Assembly: GCA_902780525.1 (NCBI GenBank)
Contig: CACZFL010000005.1
Span: 1-64,000 of the forward strand
Source of the DNA: an uncultured bacterium
GTDB lineage: Bacteria > Cyanobacteriota > Vampirovibrionia > Gastranaerophilales > Gastranaerophilaceae
Reading direction: 5' to 3'
Length of the DNA stretch: 64,000 nucleotides
A program made the position numbers and the translations under genes. Below, piece after piece: positions 32,897 through 42,167 of this stretch. Under the pieces are notes generated by a model, which saw nothing but the letters and a program-made list of their open reading frames with translations, had not been told where the DNA came from and did no database searches. Numbering within the stretch: position 1 is the first letter of the stretch; every line of letters begins with the position of its first letter.

Positions 32897-34063
32897 TTAT
32901 GCTAATGCAGCCTTAAATGCTTCAATTTCGCTTGGCGGCCAGTTTAACTGGTTTGCCTTATCTAAAACAGCTTCTTTTAAATTATCTATTGTTATTTTGT
33001 TACCTTCTTTATAAGATTTTGCAAATTCCAATTTTGTCTTTTTGAAAATTGATATAGCATCTCTGAATGATACGTGATGTCCGTCTTGAGAGATATAGTT
33101 ACAAAGTTTTTTCAGTGTTTCATTATTAGGGTCAAGTAATTCTTTGCTTACGTATTTGTCAGGTAATTTTTTAAAGTTATCAATAAAGTTCTTGATATGC
33201 TGCTCTGCTGTCGGAAGTGGAACAAAAACTTTCTTTGCAAATCTGTTCATAATTGCATCATCAAGTAATGTTGTTATTGCAGATTCTTTACTTGCTTTGT
33301 TTGTTGCTGCAGTAATTATTATATTCGGTGTTTCAAGGACATCATTAAATGCTGTTTTAAATGCGTTCTGTATTTTTTCGGAAATCTCAGCGTTACTGCC
33401 TGTTGCTTTTCTTGCAACAGAATCAATTTCATCTAAAAATAATATTATCTTTTTGTCGGGATTTGCTTTTGCTTCTTTGACAACGTTTTCCATATATTTT
33501 AAAACGTTATTTTCTGAACCGCCCCAATATTTGTCATTAAATTTCAAAACATTAGCTTCAAATAATTTTGAGCCGGGAAATTTTGACTGAATATATTTTG
33601 TCAGTGCATAAATATATGCGTTTTTGCCGCCACCGGGTTCACCGTAGAATAATACGCCGGGGATTTGTTCTTCTCCGAGCTCTTTTAATAAACCTTCTTT
33701 TTCTACGAAAGTTTTAATATCTTCAACTTCTTTCATCATTTCTTTACTTAAAGCAAGTTCTTCAAAAGTTTTTTCCTTGCTGACATCTTTGGCAATAGCT
33801 TTTTGAACTTTTTTTGCAAATAAATCACTTTGTTTTATTGTTACATAACCAATAACGCCAAAAACTGCAGCTATAAATATTGATAGAGCTGTTTGCAGAT
33901 TTTTTTCTCTTTTTGCCTGCTTTTGTGCTTTTTCATAGTCTTTTACAAAAGCGTCAATTTCTGCGCTCTTAACCGGAGGTCTTTCGGTATTCTTATCTGC
34001 ACGAAAATTAATAATGTTATTCTTTTTTACGGGGTAAACTGCTAAATTGCTGATTTCATTCAT
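32897..34063 (-). CDS. membrane-anchored AAA ATPase with GKN P-loop (copy A)
   Basis: 388 residues from the ATG at 34063, with AAGGAAT upstream; a longer frame from 34084 lacks support. Its N-terminus carries 'IINFRADKN', then a Lys-rich coiled coil and a single membrane segment ('TALSIFIAAVFGVIGYVTI'). The AAA module has 'GEPGGGKNAY', 'IILFLDEIDSVARK' and 'DDAIMNRFAKKVFVPLP'. Both paralogues share Asn after the P-loop Lys, so this is a conserved feature and not an error. Upstream gene of a two-gene unit, divergent from the next rightward gene. Confidence 0.85.
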   Translation of the reverse strand: MNEISNLAVYPVKKNNIINFRADKNTERPPVKSAEIDAFVKDYEKAQKQAKREKNLQTALSIFIAAVFGVIGYVTIKQSDLFAKKVQKAIAKDVSKEKTFEELALSKEMMKEVEDIKTFVEKEGLLKELGEEQIPGVLFYGEPGGGKNAYIYALTKYIQSKFPGSKLFEANVLKFNDKYWGGSENNVLKYMENVVKEAKANPDKKIILFLDEIDSVARKATGSNAEISEKIQNAFKTAFNDVLETPNIIITAATNKASKESAITTLLDDAIMNRFAKKVFVPLPTAEQHIKNFIDNFKKLPDKYVSKELLDPNNETLKKLCNYISQDGHHVSFRDAISIFKKTKLEFAKSYKEGNKITIDNLKEAVLDKANQLNWPPSEIEAFKAALA

Positions 34064-34236
34064 ACACAATATTCCTTTACACACTTCTATCTATCATGTT
34101 TAAAACAGAATGTATTGCGAAATTGCCCTTTATGTAACGAAATGTAACAATTTTTATAAAACAAGAATAAAATACTAAAGTTTTCAAAAAATTTGCCGAT
34201 AAATCTATTACAAAGGGACTGATAAAGGAAAGAAAA

Positions 34237-35226
34237 ATGGGTTTATCTATCGATAACATACGATTATTAACTCTTACAAGGCGCAAGGCTGACCTTGAGT
34301 ATAATATTTCCATTGATTCAATGGAAAAGATGGCTCTTACGCGTGAACAGTCAGAACTTTCCCGTCAGTATTATACAAAATTAAAATCCAAGAATATAGC
34401 TTATTATGCAAACGGTCAATATAATCAAATGGATTACGGATATTTAATGGGATATACATGTAATACGTTAAATATGTTGGTTAATAATCCTGCAATGCTC
34501 AAAAAAGATAACTCTATGATTTTAACAGATGCAAGCGGGCTTGTTGTACTCGGAAGCAGTTATGTCAGTACAATGACAAAAGTCCTTGGTTCAACGTGTA
34601 TAGACAGTAAAGGCAGAGGCGGCACTTTTTCAGATGATAAAATCCCTGAATTGATTGCAACCATTGCAGGAGAACCGTTTACTGCAGATGATATTAAAAA
34701 AGTTCAAAAGGGTGAAAAGATAGAAAGCAGTTATACTGCTGATTCATTAAACACTCTTTCTTTAGAAGAAACCGGAACAACAACTGTTGATAATACAAAT
34801 ACATTAACTGATATGTATCAGAAAATAATTGATTTTTATGAACCGATATTTAAGGCAGCTGCAGCAAATGGCTGGACAACAGAATATAATAATGATATGG
34901 AACACAATACCAACTATGTCAGTGATGCTCTTGTTTCAGGGATTTTCCAATTGGCTCAGGTTGATGAATTCGGCGGATATGAGCCGGATACTTCGTTAAC
35001 ATATTTTATTACTTCAGGACTTGTTCTTGAAAAAACAGATTCAAGCGTAAGAGAAGAAATTACGGCCTGGTACAATGCAGAAAAAGAAAGAATAAATGAA
35101 AAAGAAAGCTGGCTGGATTTAGAAATACAGGATTACTCAACAGAGCTTGAAGCAGCAAATACAGAAATCGAATCAATAAAATCAATGTTGGAAGATGACA
35201 TGAAACCTTTCGAATGGTGCACATAA
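34237..35226 (+). CDS. unknown helical protein with C-terminal coiled coil
   Basis: 329 residues with AAAGGAAAG before the ATG. The N-terminal ~60 residues are helical ('ISIDSMEKMALTREQSELSRQYYTKLKSKN'), the middle is Ser/Thr/Gly-rich, and the last ~60 form an acidic coiled coil ('EKESWLDLEIQDYSTELEAANTEIESIKSMLEDDM'). That tail layout resembles secretion-apparatus or filament proteins, but I cannot assign it. A terminator follows directly (35245-35274). Divergent from the AAA pair. Confidence 0.7.
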   Translation: MGLSIDNIRLLTLTRRKADLEYNISIDSMEKMALTREQSELSRQYYTKLKSKNIAYYANGQYNQMDYGYLMGYTCNTLNMLVNNPAMLKKDNSMILTDASGLVVLGSSYVSTMTKVLGSTCIDSKGRGGTFSDDKIPELIATIAGEPFTADDIKKVQKGEKIESSYTADSLNTLSLEETGTTTVDNTNTLTDMYQKIIDFYEPIFKAAAANGWTTEYNNDMEHNTNYVSDALVSGIFQLAQVDEFGGYEPDTSLTYFITSGLVLEKTDSSVREEITAWYNAEKERINEKESWLDLEIQDYSTELEAANTEIESIKSMLEDDMKPFEWCT

Positions 35227-35244
35227 ATAAATATATAGGATATT

Positions 35245-35274
35245 AAAAAAGCCTGCTAACAAGCAGGCTTTTTT
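35245..35274. terminator. bidirectional terminator
   Basis: AAAAAAGCCTGCT-AACA-AGCAGGCTTTTTT lies between converging genes and fits both directions. Confidence 0.9.
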
Positions 35275-35291
35275 AATGTTTATTAGTAGTG

Positions 35292-37067
35292 TTACTGTTT
35301 TTGTACTGTACTCTTTATGTGGAGTTCTCTCATTTGCTGAAGAGAAGCTTCGCCAGGAGCGTCTGACATCAAGCATTTTGCACTTGCATTTTTTGGGAAT
35401 GCGATAACATCACGGATAGATTCCGTTCTGCAAAGAAGTGCAACAAGTCTATCCAAACCGATTGCAAGACCGGCATGCGGAGGAGTACCGTATTGAAGAG
35501 CATTAACCATAAATCCGAATTTTTCTGTTGCTTCTTCTTCGGTTAAGCCTAATGCTTTAAAGATTTTCTTCTGAACTTCTGATGAGTGGATTCTTACAGA
35601 ACCGCCGCCTAACTCTGTTCCGTTGTAAACGATATCATATGCGATTGATTTAACATTGCCCAAATCACCGTTGTCCAGCTTATCCAAATCATCTAAGTTT
35701 GGAGAAGTGAATGGGTGGTGCATTGCCATATATCTGCCTTCTTCTTCAGAATATTCAAACATCGGGAAGTCAACAACCCACAATAAATTGTGTTTACTTT
35801 CGTCTATCAGGTTCAAAGATTTACCAAAGTGGAGTCTTAATCTGCCCATAACATCATAAACAAGTTTCGGCTTGTCTGCTACGAAGAAGATTATATCGCC
35901 TGCTTTAGCACCTGCTCTGTCTTGAATTGCCTTAGCCTGTTCTTCTGTAACAAACTTCAATACAGGAGATTTAGCAGTTCCGTCTTCAAGGTAAATAATA
36001 TTAGCTAATGCTTTAGCACCGAATGATACCGCAAGTTTTGTAATATCATCAATATCTTTTCTTGAGTATTTAGCACCGCCTTCAATCTTGATACCGCGAA
36101 CGATACCGCCGTTAAGCAGAGTATTTTTAACGATATCAAAATTAGATTCTAAAATGATATCGCCTATATCAAACAGTTCTAAACCAAATCTCGTATCAGG
36201 TTTATCAGAACCGTATCTGTCCATTGCTTCTTGCCAAGGCATTTGGATAAACGGAGGTTTAATGTCAACTCCGGCTGCTTTGAATGCATCAACAAGCAAA
36301 CCTTCAACAGTTTCAATAACGTCTTGCTGCTGAACAAAAGAAAGCTCCATATCAATCTGAGTAAACTCAGGCTGTCTGTCAGCACGTAAGTCTTCGTCAC
36401 GGAAGCATTTTGCGATTTGGTAATATCTTTCAATACCGCCAACCATCAAAAGTTGTTTAAAGATTTGCGGAGATTGAGGAAGTGCAAAGAATTTACCCGG
36501 TTGAACACGAGAAGGAACGAGATAATCTCTTGCACCTTCTGGAGTTGTTTTAATCAAAATTGGTGTCTCAACTTCCAAAAATTCTTTGTTATTTAAATAA
36601 TTTCTTACTGCCTGAACAATATTGTGTCTTACTTTCAGGTTGTTAAGCATTTTTTCATTTCTTATATCAAGATATCTGTATTTAAGTCTTACATCTTCTG
36701 ATACATTTTCATCACCAAGAACAAACGGAAGAACTTTAGATTCTGAAAGTATATTTACCCCCTCAGGATACATTTCAACTTGTCCTGTAGGGTATTTTTC
36801 GTTATAAGTTTCTTCAGGTCTTTTTGAAATTTTACCGTGAACCTGAATTACGTATTCGCTTCTGAGTTTTGAGAATATTTCGTGAACCTGCGGGTTAATT
36901 TGTGGGTTAGCTACAAGCTGGAAAAATCCGCTTCTGTCACGAAGTTCTATAAATAAAATACCGCCTAAGTCACGAACGGTGGAAACCCAACCGCAGAGAG
37001 TGACTTCTTCATTTAGGTTATTGAGGTTAAGTTCGCCGCAATTAACCGATTTCATACTAGTTTTCAA
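35292..37067 (-). CDS. aspS: aspartyl-tRNA synthetase
   Basis: 591 residues, bacterial type. An OB-fold anticodon-binding domain (1-110; 'VTLCGWVSTVRDLGGILFIELRDRSGFFQ'), class II motif 2 ('FRDEDLRADRQPEFTQID'), a GAD insertion domain in the middle, and motif 3 ('GLAIGLDRLVALL') are visible. An inner Met at position 5 (MKSVNCGELN) could also be the start. A GGGGTAAAT word occurs inside the coding sequence (36753-36761). Confidence 0.97.
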   Translation of the reverse strand: MKTSMKSVNCGELNLNNLNEEVTLCGWVSTVRDLGGILFIELRDRSGFFQLVANPQINPQVHEIFSKLRSEYVIQVHGKISKRPEETYNEKYPTGQVEMYPEGVNILSESKVLPFVLGDENVSEDVRLKYRYLDIRNEKMLNNLKVRHNIVQAVRNYLNNKEFLEVETPILIKTTPEGARDYLVPSRVQPGKFFALPQSPQIFKQLLMVGGIERYYQIAKCFRDEDLRADRQPEFTQIDMELSFVQQQDVIETVEGLLVDAFKAAGVDIKPPFIQMPWQEAMDRYGSDKPDTRFGLELFDIGDIILESNFDIVKNTLLNGGIVRGIKIEGGAKYSRKDIDDITKLAVSFGAKALANIIYLEDGTAKSPVLKFVTEEQAKAIQDRAGAKAGDIIFFVADKPKLVYDVMGRLRLHFGKSLNLIDESKHNLLWVVDFPMFEYSEEEGRYMAMHHPFTSPNLDDLDKLDNGDLGNVKSIAYDIVYNGTELGGGSVRIHSSEVQKKIFKALGLTEEEATEKFGFMVNALQYGTPPHAGLAIGLDRLVALLCRTESIRDVIAFPKNASAKCLMSDAPGEASLQQMRELHIKSTVQKQ

Positions 37068-37195
37068 TTTATTATCTCCCTATTTATATTTTCGTATTTA
37101 TATTACATGTTTACCCCAAACAGGGGTAAATGTAAAGGTGGGTGTGGGTAAATATATATTATTCGAAACTTGTTTGTCTTCAAACAATTAAAATC

Positions 37196-37223
37196 TTGAT
37201 TTAACGTAAAAAATTGTTAGAAT
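37196..37223 (+). promoter_or_regulatory. promoter candidate, near-leaderless
   Basis: TTGATT (37196-37201), 16 bases, TAGAAT (37218-37223), then ATG at 37231 only seven bases later. If used, the transcript would have almost no 5' leader, in keeping with the absence of a Shine-Dalgarno. Confidence 0.45.
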
Positions 37224-37230
37224 ATTAATT

Positions 37231-37986
37231 ATGAAAAAGTTTTTATTAATCTTGGTATTATTAATATTTTCATTACCCCTGATGGCTGAACCAAAAAATC
37301 AGGGCGGACATGCGGGAACGCCGCCTGGATTTTATGATGATATTGATCCAAATGCCGCAGATGGTGACAATGACCAAATTATAGAGCAGTCTCACACAAA
37401 TCCGTCATATAACAAAAGGCAGACAATCCATGAATATTCTGATGACGATGAAATAATGGTAGCGCCAACAGAACAGGCAAAATCCACAAAAAATTATGCT
37501 CAGATATATAATAATCTTGAACCGGCAGATTTTTCTTATCTTCATGGGATTGACCCGGATGAGTTTTATGATGTAAAAGATGCAACCTGGTCAATATACC
37601 CTCTTTTAAGGTTAAATTCTGCAATATTCTTTAAAAATATTGCGATAGAGCCGGGGTATTATTTGCTTACTCCAAGAGAACATGAAGGGAAATGGTATAT
37701 CCTGTTTAAACAAAACGGGAAAGTTGTTCACATTATTCCGGTGTACGAAAGAGGATATACCCCTCCGCGCTTTTATGACGAGCATATTCCAAAACCAAAG
37801 TTAAAGCCTTCACAGAAGGTCCATATGGGTATATTGAAAAGTGTAGGCAAAGTTAAAAGTTCAAAAAGAAAAGAACCTGTAAAGAATTATCTTGAGGTAA
37901 ATGACCTTGATAATTATTTTATAAGTGTAATTATTTATTACGGCGGACATAAATATTCAACAATATTCCGTACAATAAGATTATAA
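37231..37986 (+). CDS. exported protein of unknown function
   Basis: 251 residues. Signal peptide 'MKKFLLILVLLIFSLPLMA' with cleavage likely after residue 19. The next ~80 residues are polar and probably disordered (GHAGTPPGFYDDIDPN...). The C-terminal part is beta-rich with 'YPLLRLNSAIFFKNIAIEPGYYLLTPREHEGKWYILFKQNGKVVHIIPVYERGYTPPRFYDEH'. No lipobox Cys. A periplasmic or envelope role is inferred. Confidence 0.8.
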   Translation: MKKFLLILVLLIFSLPLMAEPKNQGGHAGTPPGFYDDIDPNAADGDNDQIIEQSHTNPSYNKRQTIHEYSDDDEIMVAPTEQAKSTKNYAQIYNNLEPADFSYLHGIDPDEFYDVKDATWSIYPLLRLNSAIFFKNIAIEPGYYLLTPREHEGKWYILFKQNGKVVHIIPVYERGYTPPRFYDEHIPKPKLKPSQKVHMGILKSVGKVKSSKRKEPVKNYLEVNDLDNYFISVIIYYGGHKYSTIFRTIRL

Positions 37987-38112
37987 AAATTTTTATTCCT
38001 GTATATTTGCCCCTTGTATTATTTCAAAAATTCTTATAAAATAAGTTTGGTCTTTTTTGAGGTAAATTTTGTTTACCTCTGTGAATTTATTTCGGAAAGA
38101 AGGAGAGAAAAA

Positions 38113-38748
38113 ATGAAAGACAATTTTAAAAAGTACCTTGTAGAGTTTATCGGAACATTTTTCCTGGTATTCACAGTAGCATCTGCAGTATTGTTTGGCG
38201 GAGCAAACGGTGTAATTGCACCTTTATCAATCGGTTTTGCTCTTATGATTATGGTTTATGCCGGCGGGCATATTTCAGGCGGTCACTATAACCCTGCTGT
38301 ATCATTGGCAGCAGCAATCCGCGGCGCATTAAACTGGTCCCAGCTGCTTCCTTACTGGTTCTTCCAGATAGCAGGTGCAGCATGTGCAGCATTTTTAGCA
38401 GGTAAATTTGCAATATTACCTGAAGTTGTAGGGTGTCCATTCCCGTTAGTTCCTTTGATAATCGGTGAATTTTTGTTTACTTTTGCACTGTGCTATGTAG
38501 TGCTTCTAGTTGCAACATCACCGAAAACGGAAGGAAATTCTTATTATGGCTTGGCAATAGGTTCAACTGTTTTGGTTGGTGCTTTTGCTGTCGGCGGAAT
38601 CTTTTGTCTGGGTGCATTCAACCCGGCGGTCGCAACAGGCTTGTTCCTGATAAAAGGTGTATGCTGGTTAGGAGCATTGATTACTGCAATTGTAAACCTT
38701 ATTGCAGGTGCCTGTGCCGCTCTTGTTTATAAATTTGTAGAAGAATAA
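38113..38748 (+). CDS. aquaporin (MIP family channel)
   Basis: 211 residues from the ATG at 38113, set by AAGGAGAG; the frame extends upstream to 38014 without a site. Six membrane helices and the two NPA half-helices are present ('SGGHYNPAVSLA' and 'GAFNPAVATG'). Water or small polyol transport across the inner membrane is expected. The Arg that usually follows the second NPA ('NPARS') is Ala-Thr here, so the selectivity filter is atypical. A strong terminator follows. Confidence 0.93.
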   Translation: MKDNFKKYLVEFIGTFFLVFTVASAVLFGGANGVIAPLSIGFALMIMVYAGGHISGGHYNPAVSLAAAIRGALNWSQLLPYWFFQIAGAACAAFLAGKFAILPEVVGCPFPLVPLIIGEFLFTFALCYVVLLVATSPKTEGNSYYGLAIGSTVLVGAFAVGGIFCLGAFNPAVATGLFLIKGVCWLGALITAIVNLIAGACAALVYKFVEE

Positions 38749-38762
38749 TATTTTTTACATAG

Positions 38763-38793
38763 AAAAACGGCAGATATTTTATCTGCCGTTTTT
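38763..38793. terminator. bidirectional terminator
   Basis: AAAAACGGCAGAT-ATTTT-ATCTGCCGTTTTT, placed between the aquaporin gene and the converging small gene. Confidence 0.9.
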
Positions 38794-39270
38794 CTATTTT
38801 AGAATACTTTCAAAATTTTTAATATTTTCTATTGCTTTTGCCATTTTTTGTTCAGCTGTTTCAAGCGGTGGCCTGAATAAGTGATGTTCATTCGGTTTCG
38901 GGATTGAGCCTGCCTGACGTCTGAGCCCCTCTTGTTCTGTTGATAATTGAACAGTTTTTATTACACCGTCGCTCTTGGTAAATCTGAAAATCAGAAAACT
39001 GATTTTTGAAAAAGGATCTTTTTTTATTGCTCCGGAAGAATCTTTTGCAACAGTTTCAAGATACTCAACATCTAATATTTCACTTTTCTTGAAAAAATCA
39101 ATGAATTTATCCCAGAATGTTTTTGGTTTTCCTTCTTTTAAAAACACATCAATTGAATCGCTTTTGTATATGGCATCAGATATTTCCTTAGGTAATTGTT
39201 CTACTTTATGTGTATTTAAATATCTTGAGTTAAAAGACGTATTGTTATTAATTGGATTAATTGTATTCAT
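38794..39270 (-). CDS. lineage-type protein with N-terminal TSFNS motif
   Basis: 158 residues. The N-terminus 'MNTINPINNNTSFNSRYLN' matches the recurrent M-x-I...[NS]-F pattern. The central part ('PKTFWDKFIDFFKKSEILDVEYLETV') and an all-beta 'ISFLIFRFTKSDGVIKTVQL' segment follow. A Pro/His stretch ends the protein. No enzyme motif. The 30-base gap to the transporter gene suggests a shared leftward transcript. Confidence 0.75.
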   Translation of the reverse strand: MNTINPINNNTSFNSRYLNTHKVEQLPKEISDAIYKSDSIDVFLKEGKPKTFWDKFIDFFKKSEILDVEYLETVAKDSSGAIKKDPFSKISFLIFRFTKSDGVIKTVQLSTEQEGLRRQAGSIPKPNEHHLFRPPLETAEQKMAKAIENIKNFESILK

Positions 39271-39301
39271 TTTCGGCCTTTCTGATTATTTTGCGGGAAT
39301 G

Positions 39302-41080
39302 CTATATTTTAACTTCCTCTGTATTTTTATGAGAAACAGAATAACGGGATTTGTAATCCTGATATTTGCTAACAAATTCTATATCTTCATCTTTATTTCT
39401 GTGATTATATTCGTGTTTATCGAGCGAGCTGTCATATAACTGAATAACACTTGTCGCAATGTTTCCGCAGTGAGCGGCTACACGTCTGAAATCGTTTAAT
39501 AAATCAGAGAACATAAAACTCAGTTCAGCTGTGCATAAGCCGTCTTTGAGTCGTTGTATGTGGTGATTTTTAACTTTACGTACAATCTTTTTAATAACGG
39601 CTTCAAGAGGTTCTACTTCTCTTGCAAGCTGAACGTTATCCGTTCTGTATGCTTCAAAAGACATGGTAAATATTTCAGTAACGGCATTAACAATAACTTT
39701 TAGCTCTTCAACGGCTTCCGGTGATAATTTTGCTTCGTTTTCTTTTAATCTTTCAGCAATTTTCAGAATGTTCGTTGCGTGGTCACCGGTTCTTTCATAA
39801 TCACCTATCACAAGCAAAAGCTGAGAGATTCTGTTATTATCTTCTTCAGAAAGCTCTTTCCCGGAAAGTTTAAGCAGGAAAGCATCCAACTTGTCTTCGT
39901 AAGTATCAATTTTAATTTCGTTTTCTCTTATTTGTTCTGCTTTCTTTTGGTGATAGCTTTTTAGCAATTTAGATGCGTAAACGAAGTTGTATTCAACAAG
40001 TTCTGCCATTTTAACGGATTGTCTGTATGCTTCTGATACAGCAAAGGTTGGTGCAAGAATAAGTCTTTCATCCAATAATACCTGTCTTTGCTGCTCATTT
40101 TTATTTTCGGGAATAAATTTAATAGAAAGCTTTTCAATAACCCTTGAGAACGGTAATAACATAAATGCTGTGAAAATATTATATACAGTATGGAATGCGG
40201 CAATACCGAACGGGTTAATGTTTGTGTGCATCAGCGGAATATCAATTAAAGAATTTATTATAATAAACGCAGGGAAGCATACGCCTACGCTCAAAATGTT
40301 ATAAATAACATGAATACCGGCAACCCTTTTTGCATTAGTGTTTACACCAATACTTGCTAATACTGCGGAAATACAAGTTCCTAAATTCTGTCCTAAAATG
40401 ATAGGAATTGCAACTTCCCAGGACACGCATGTTGCCAGTGTTAATGCCTGCAATATACCGATTGAAGCTGAGGAACTCTGTATAATCATTGTTATTATCA
40501 TACCTATTGCAAATCCAAAAAGAGGATTTGTGAAGGCAACCATTGCATTTCTAAAACTAGGCATATCGCCAAGAGGTGCCATTGCTCCTGACATTAACCC
40601 CATGCCATACATCAATATTGCAAAACCTAAAAATATAGTTCCGACATTTTTTCTTTTGTTTGTCTTTGACGCCATCAGCATAATAATGCCGATAAAAGCC
40701 AGAACGGGAGAGAATGTTTCAGGTTTTAATAACTTGAACAGGAATCCCGCACTCTCTTGTATTGCCGTTAAACTCAGCATCCAGGCAGTAATCGTAGTAC
40801 CTAAATTAGCACCAATAATAACCGTTACTGTTCTTGATAAAGTCATAATTCCTGAGTTTACCAGCCCTATTAACATTACCGTTACGGCTGAAGATGACTG
40901 AATTACCGCTGTAATAAATGCACCAAGAGCAAAGCTCTTAACGGGATTAGATGTCATTTTTTTTAGCAGTTGCTCTAATCTTCCGCCTGCAACTTTCTCC
41001 AGTCCGGATGACATAATGGAAATTCCGTAAAGAAAAAACGCCAGTCCGCCCAAAAGAGTAAATATTGAAAATATATCCAT
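39302..41080 (-). CDS. Na+/phosphate cotransporter with PhoU-like tail
   Basis: 592 residues. Two Na/Pi-cotransporter repeats in the N-terminal ~330 residues each hold a 'QSSSA' motif ('AVIQSSSAVTVML' and 'TMIIQSSSASIGIL') in about nine membrane helices. The C-terminal ~230 residues are a PhoU-type helical domain ('LLLVIGDYERTGDHATNILKIAERL'). It imports phosphate or a related anion with sodium. Length matches the NptA/YjbB family with PhoU fusion. Confidence 0.93.
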   Translation of the reverse strand: MDIFSIFTLLGGLAFFLYGISIMSSGLEKVAGGRLEQLLKKMTSNPVKSFALGAFITAVIQSSSAVTVMLIGLVNSGIMTLSRTVTVIIGANLGTTITAWMLSLTAIQESAGFLFKLLKPETFSPVLAFIGIIMLMASKTNKRKNVGTIFLGFAILMYGMGLMSGAMAPLGDMPSFRNAMVAFTNPLFGFAIGMIITMIIQSSSASIGILQALTLATCVSWEVAIPIILGQNLGTCISAVLASIGVNTNAKRVAGIHVIYNILSVGVCFPAFIIINSLIDIPLMHTNINPFGIAAFHTVYNIFTAFMLLPFSRVIEKLSIKFIPENKNEQQRQVLLDERLILAPTFAVSEAYRQSVKMAELVEYNFVYASKLLKSYHQKKAEQIRENEIKIDTYEDKLDAFLLKLSGKELSEEDNNRISQLLLVIGDYERTGDHATNILKIAERLKENEAKLSPEAVEELKVIVNAVTEIFTMSFEAYRTDNVQLAREVEPLEAVIKKIVRKVKNHHIQRLKDGLCTAELSFMFSDLLNDFRRVAAHCGNIATSVIQLYDSSLDKHEYNHRNKDEDIEFVSKYQDYKSRYSVSHKNTEEVKI

Positions 41081-41330
41081 AAATGCTATTCCTTGTTTTT
41101 TAAAGTTGGTTATATGAGGGAAATCCCCATATAGTTTCAGTGTACCATAAGGAAAAAAAATCTTCCCGTATAGTGCGTAATTGTTGCGAAATATTTACAA
41201 ATTGAATTTTTAATAAATTTAATGTTACAATTCTTAACAAATAAAACAAAAATAGTCAATTTTTGAAATATTAAATACTTTATATATACATAAGAGGTAT
41301 ATAACAGTATAAGAGAGAGAATGAATATTT
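41081..41330. other. divergent promoter region
   Basis: A 250-base AT-rich gap between the leftward transporter and a rightward small gene. TATATA- and TATAAG-like boxes near 41280-41312 could serve the rightward gene. No reading frame or structured RNA recognised. Confidence 0.4.
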
Positions 41331-41534
41331 ATGACAGACGAAAACAGAAAACAACGATTTACTGTAATCAGTAATGAAAATGCAACAAATGATTATTTTA
41401 AAAAGGCACGAACAAGGAGCTATCAGACTAATCCGCTTAATGTTCGGGGACAATCTCTTAAAGAACAGTTTATGCGGTTTACAAACGGTGAAGGCGGCAG
41501 ACGGTTTACGGTCGAAGACCTGCTCCGATCATAA
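41331..41534 (+). CDS. small basic unknown protein (67 aa)
   Basis: 67 residues, basic and polar ('KKARTRSYQTNPLNVRGQSLKEQFMRFTNGEGGRRFTVEDLLRS'). The AGAGAGAATG stretch upstream is a weak ribosome-binding site. A well-formed terminator follows at 41595-41625, which supports a real transcript. Function unknown. Confidence 0.6.
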   Translation: MTDENRKQRFTVISNENATNDYFKKARTRSYQTNPLNVRGQSLKEQFMRFTNGEGGRRFTVEDLLRS

Positions 41535-41594
41535 GGCGAAAAAGAGGGGTAAAAGAATATTTATCCCGAAGGAAAAGAGAAATAAAAAAGGAAT

Positions 41595-41625
41595 AAAAAA
41601 CGAGGTTTATGCCTCGTTTTTTTTG
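41595..41625 (+). terminator. rho-independent terminator
   Basis: AAAAAACGAGG-TTTAT-GCCTCGTTTTTTTT after the small basic gene. Confidence 0.85.
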
Positions 41626-41651
41626 TTTGTATTTGCTTGTATAATATTGTT

Positions 41652-42167
41652 ATGTATCAAATTAAAAACCGTATATATTTGGATTTTGACAAAACACAAA
41701 AATCTGCTATATGTAACTATTTGAGAGCTCTTGTTAAACAAGGGGTAAATTCAGGTGAATATTCAGCAGACGGTATTTTAGACAAATTTATTGAGGATGA
41801 AAAATATTATCTTGAACTTAATGCATCGAGATTTCCATTTCTTGCAACTGTAATAGATGACGCTCAATTTTTATCCGATACAAAAGATTACATAAAAGAA
41901 TGCATTAAATACTACGAATACAAAGAAAAACAAAAACCGATAATCGAGGCTCAAAAAGAGTTTGAAAAAAAGAAACGAAAATTTTTGCAGGAGGTAAAAA
42001 TGTCAAAAGAAGCTCCTACAAAAAAACAGCTTTACTATTATGACAGATTATGTAAAAAATATTGTATAGAAAAAAAGAACGTGGAAGAACTTTCAAAACT
42101 CGATTTGAGAGATGAAATAGAAAGAATATTAAATGAACATTCAGACGATTATAAAAATGTTGACTGA
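41652..42167 (+). CDS. unknown protein, possible translation-linked
   Basis: 171 residues from the ATG at 41652, which has no strong ribosome-binding site. A mixed N-terminal domain (to ~95) is followed by a Lys-rich helix and 'MSKEAPTKKQLYYYDRLCKKYCIE', a short module resembling the 'PTEKQ...Y' helical hairpin of some DUF3072-like proteins. It overlaps the prmC frame by 35 bases, so the two are coupled. A GGGGTAAAT word is inside the gene (41742-41750). Confidence 0.7.
   Translation: MYQIKNRIYLDFDKTQKSAICNYLRALVKQGVNSGEYSADGILDKFIEDEKYYLELNASRFPFLATVIDDAQFLSDTKDYIKECIKYYEYKEKQKPIIEAQKEFEKKKRKFLQEVKMSKEAPTKKQLYYYDRLCKKYCIEKKNVEELSKLDLRDEIERILNEHSDDYKNVD

Noticed and set aside
40338-40901. 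A rightward 187-residue hydrophobic frame
   Set aside because: It is the complement of the membrane domain of the Na/Pi cotransporter, whose QSSSA motifs are clear on the other strand.
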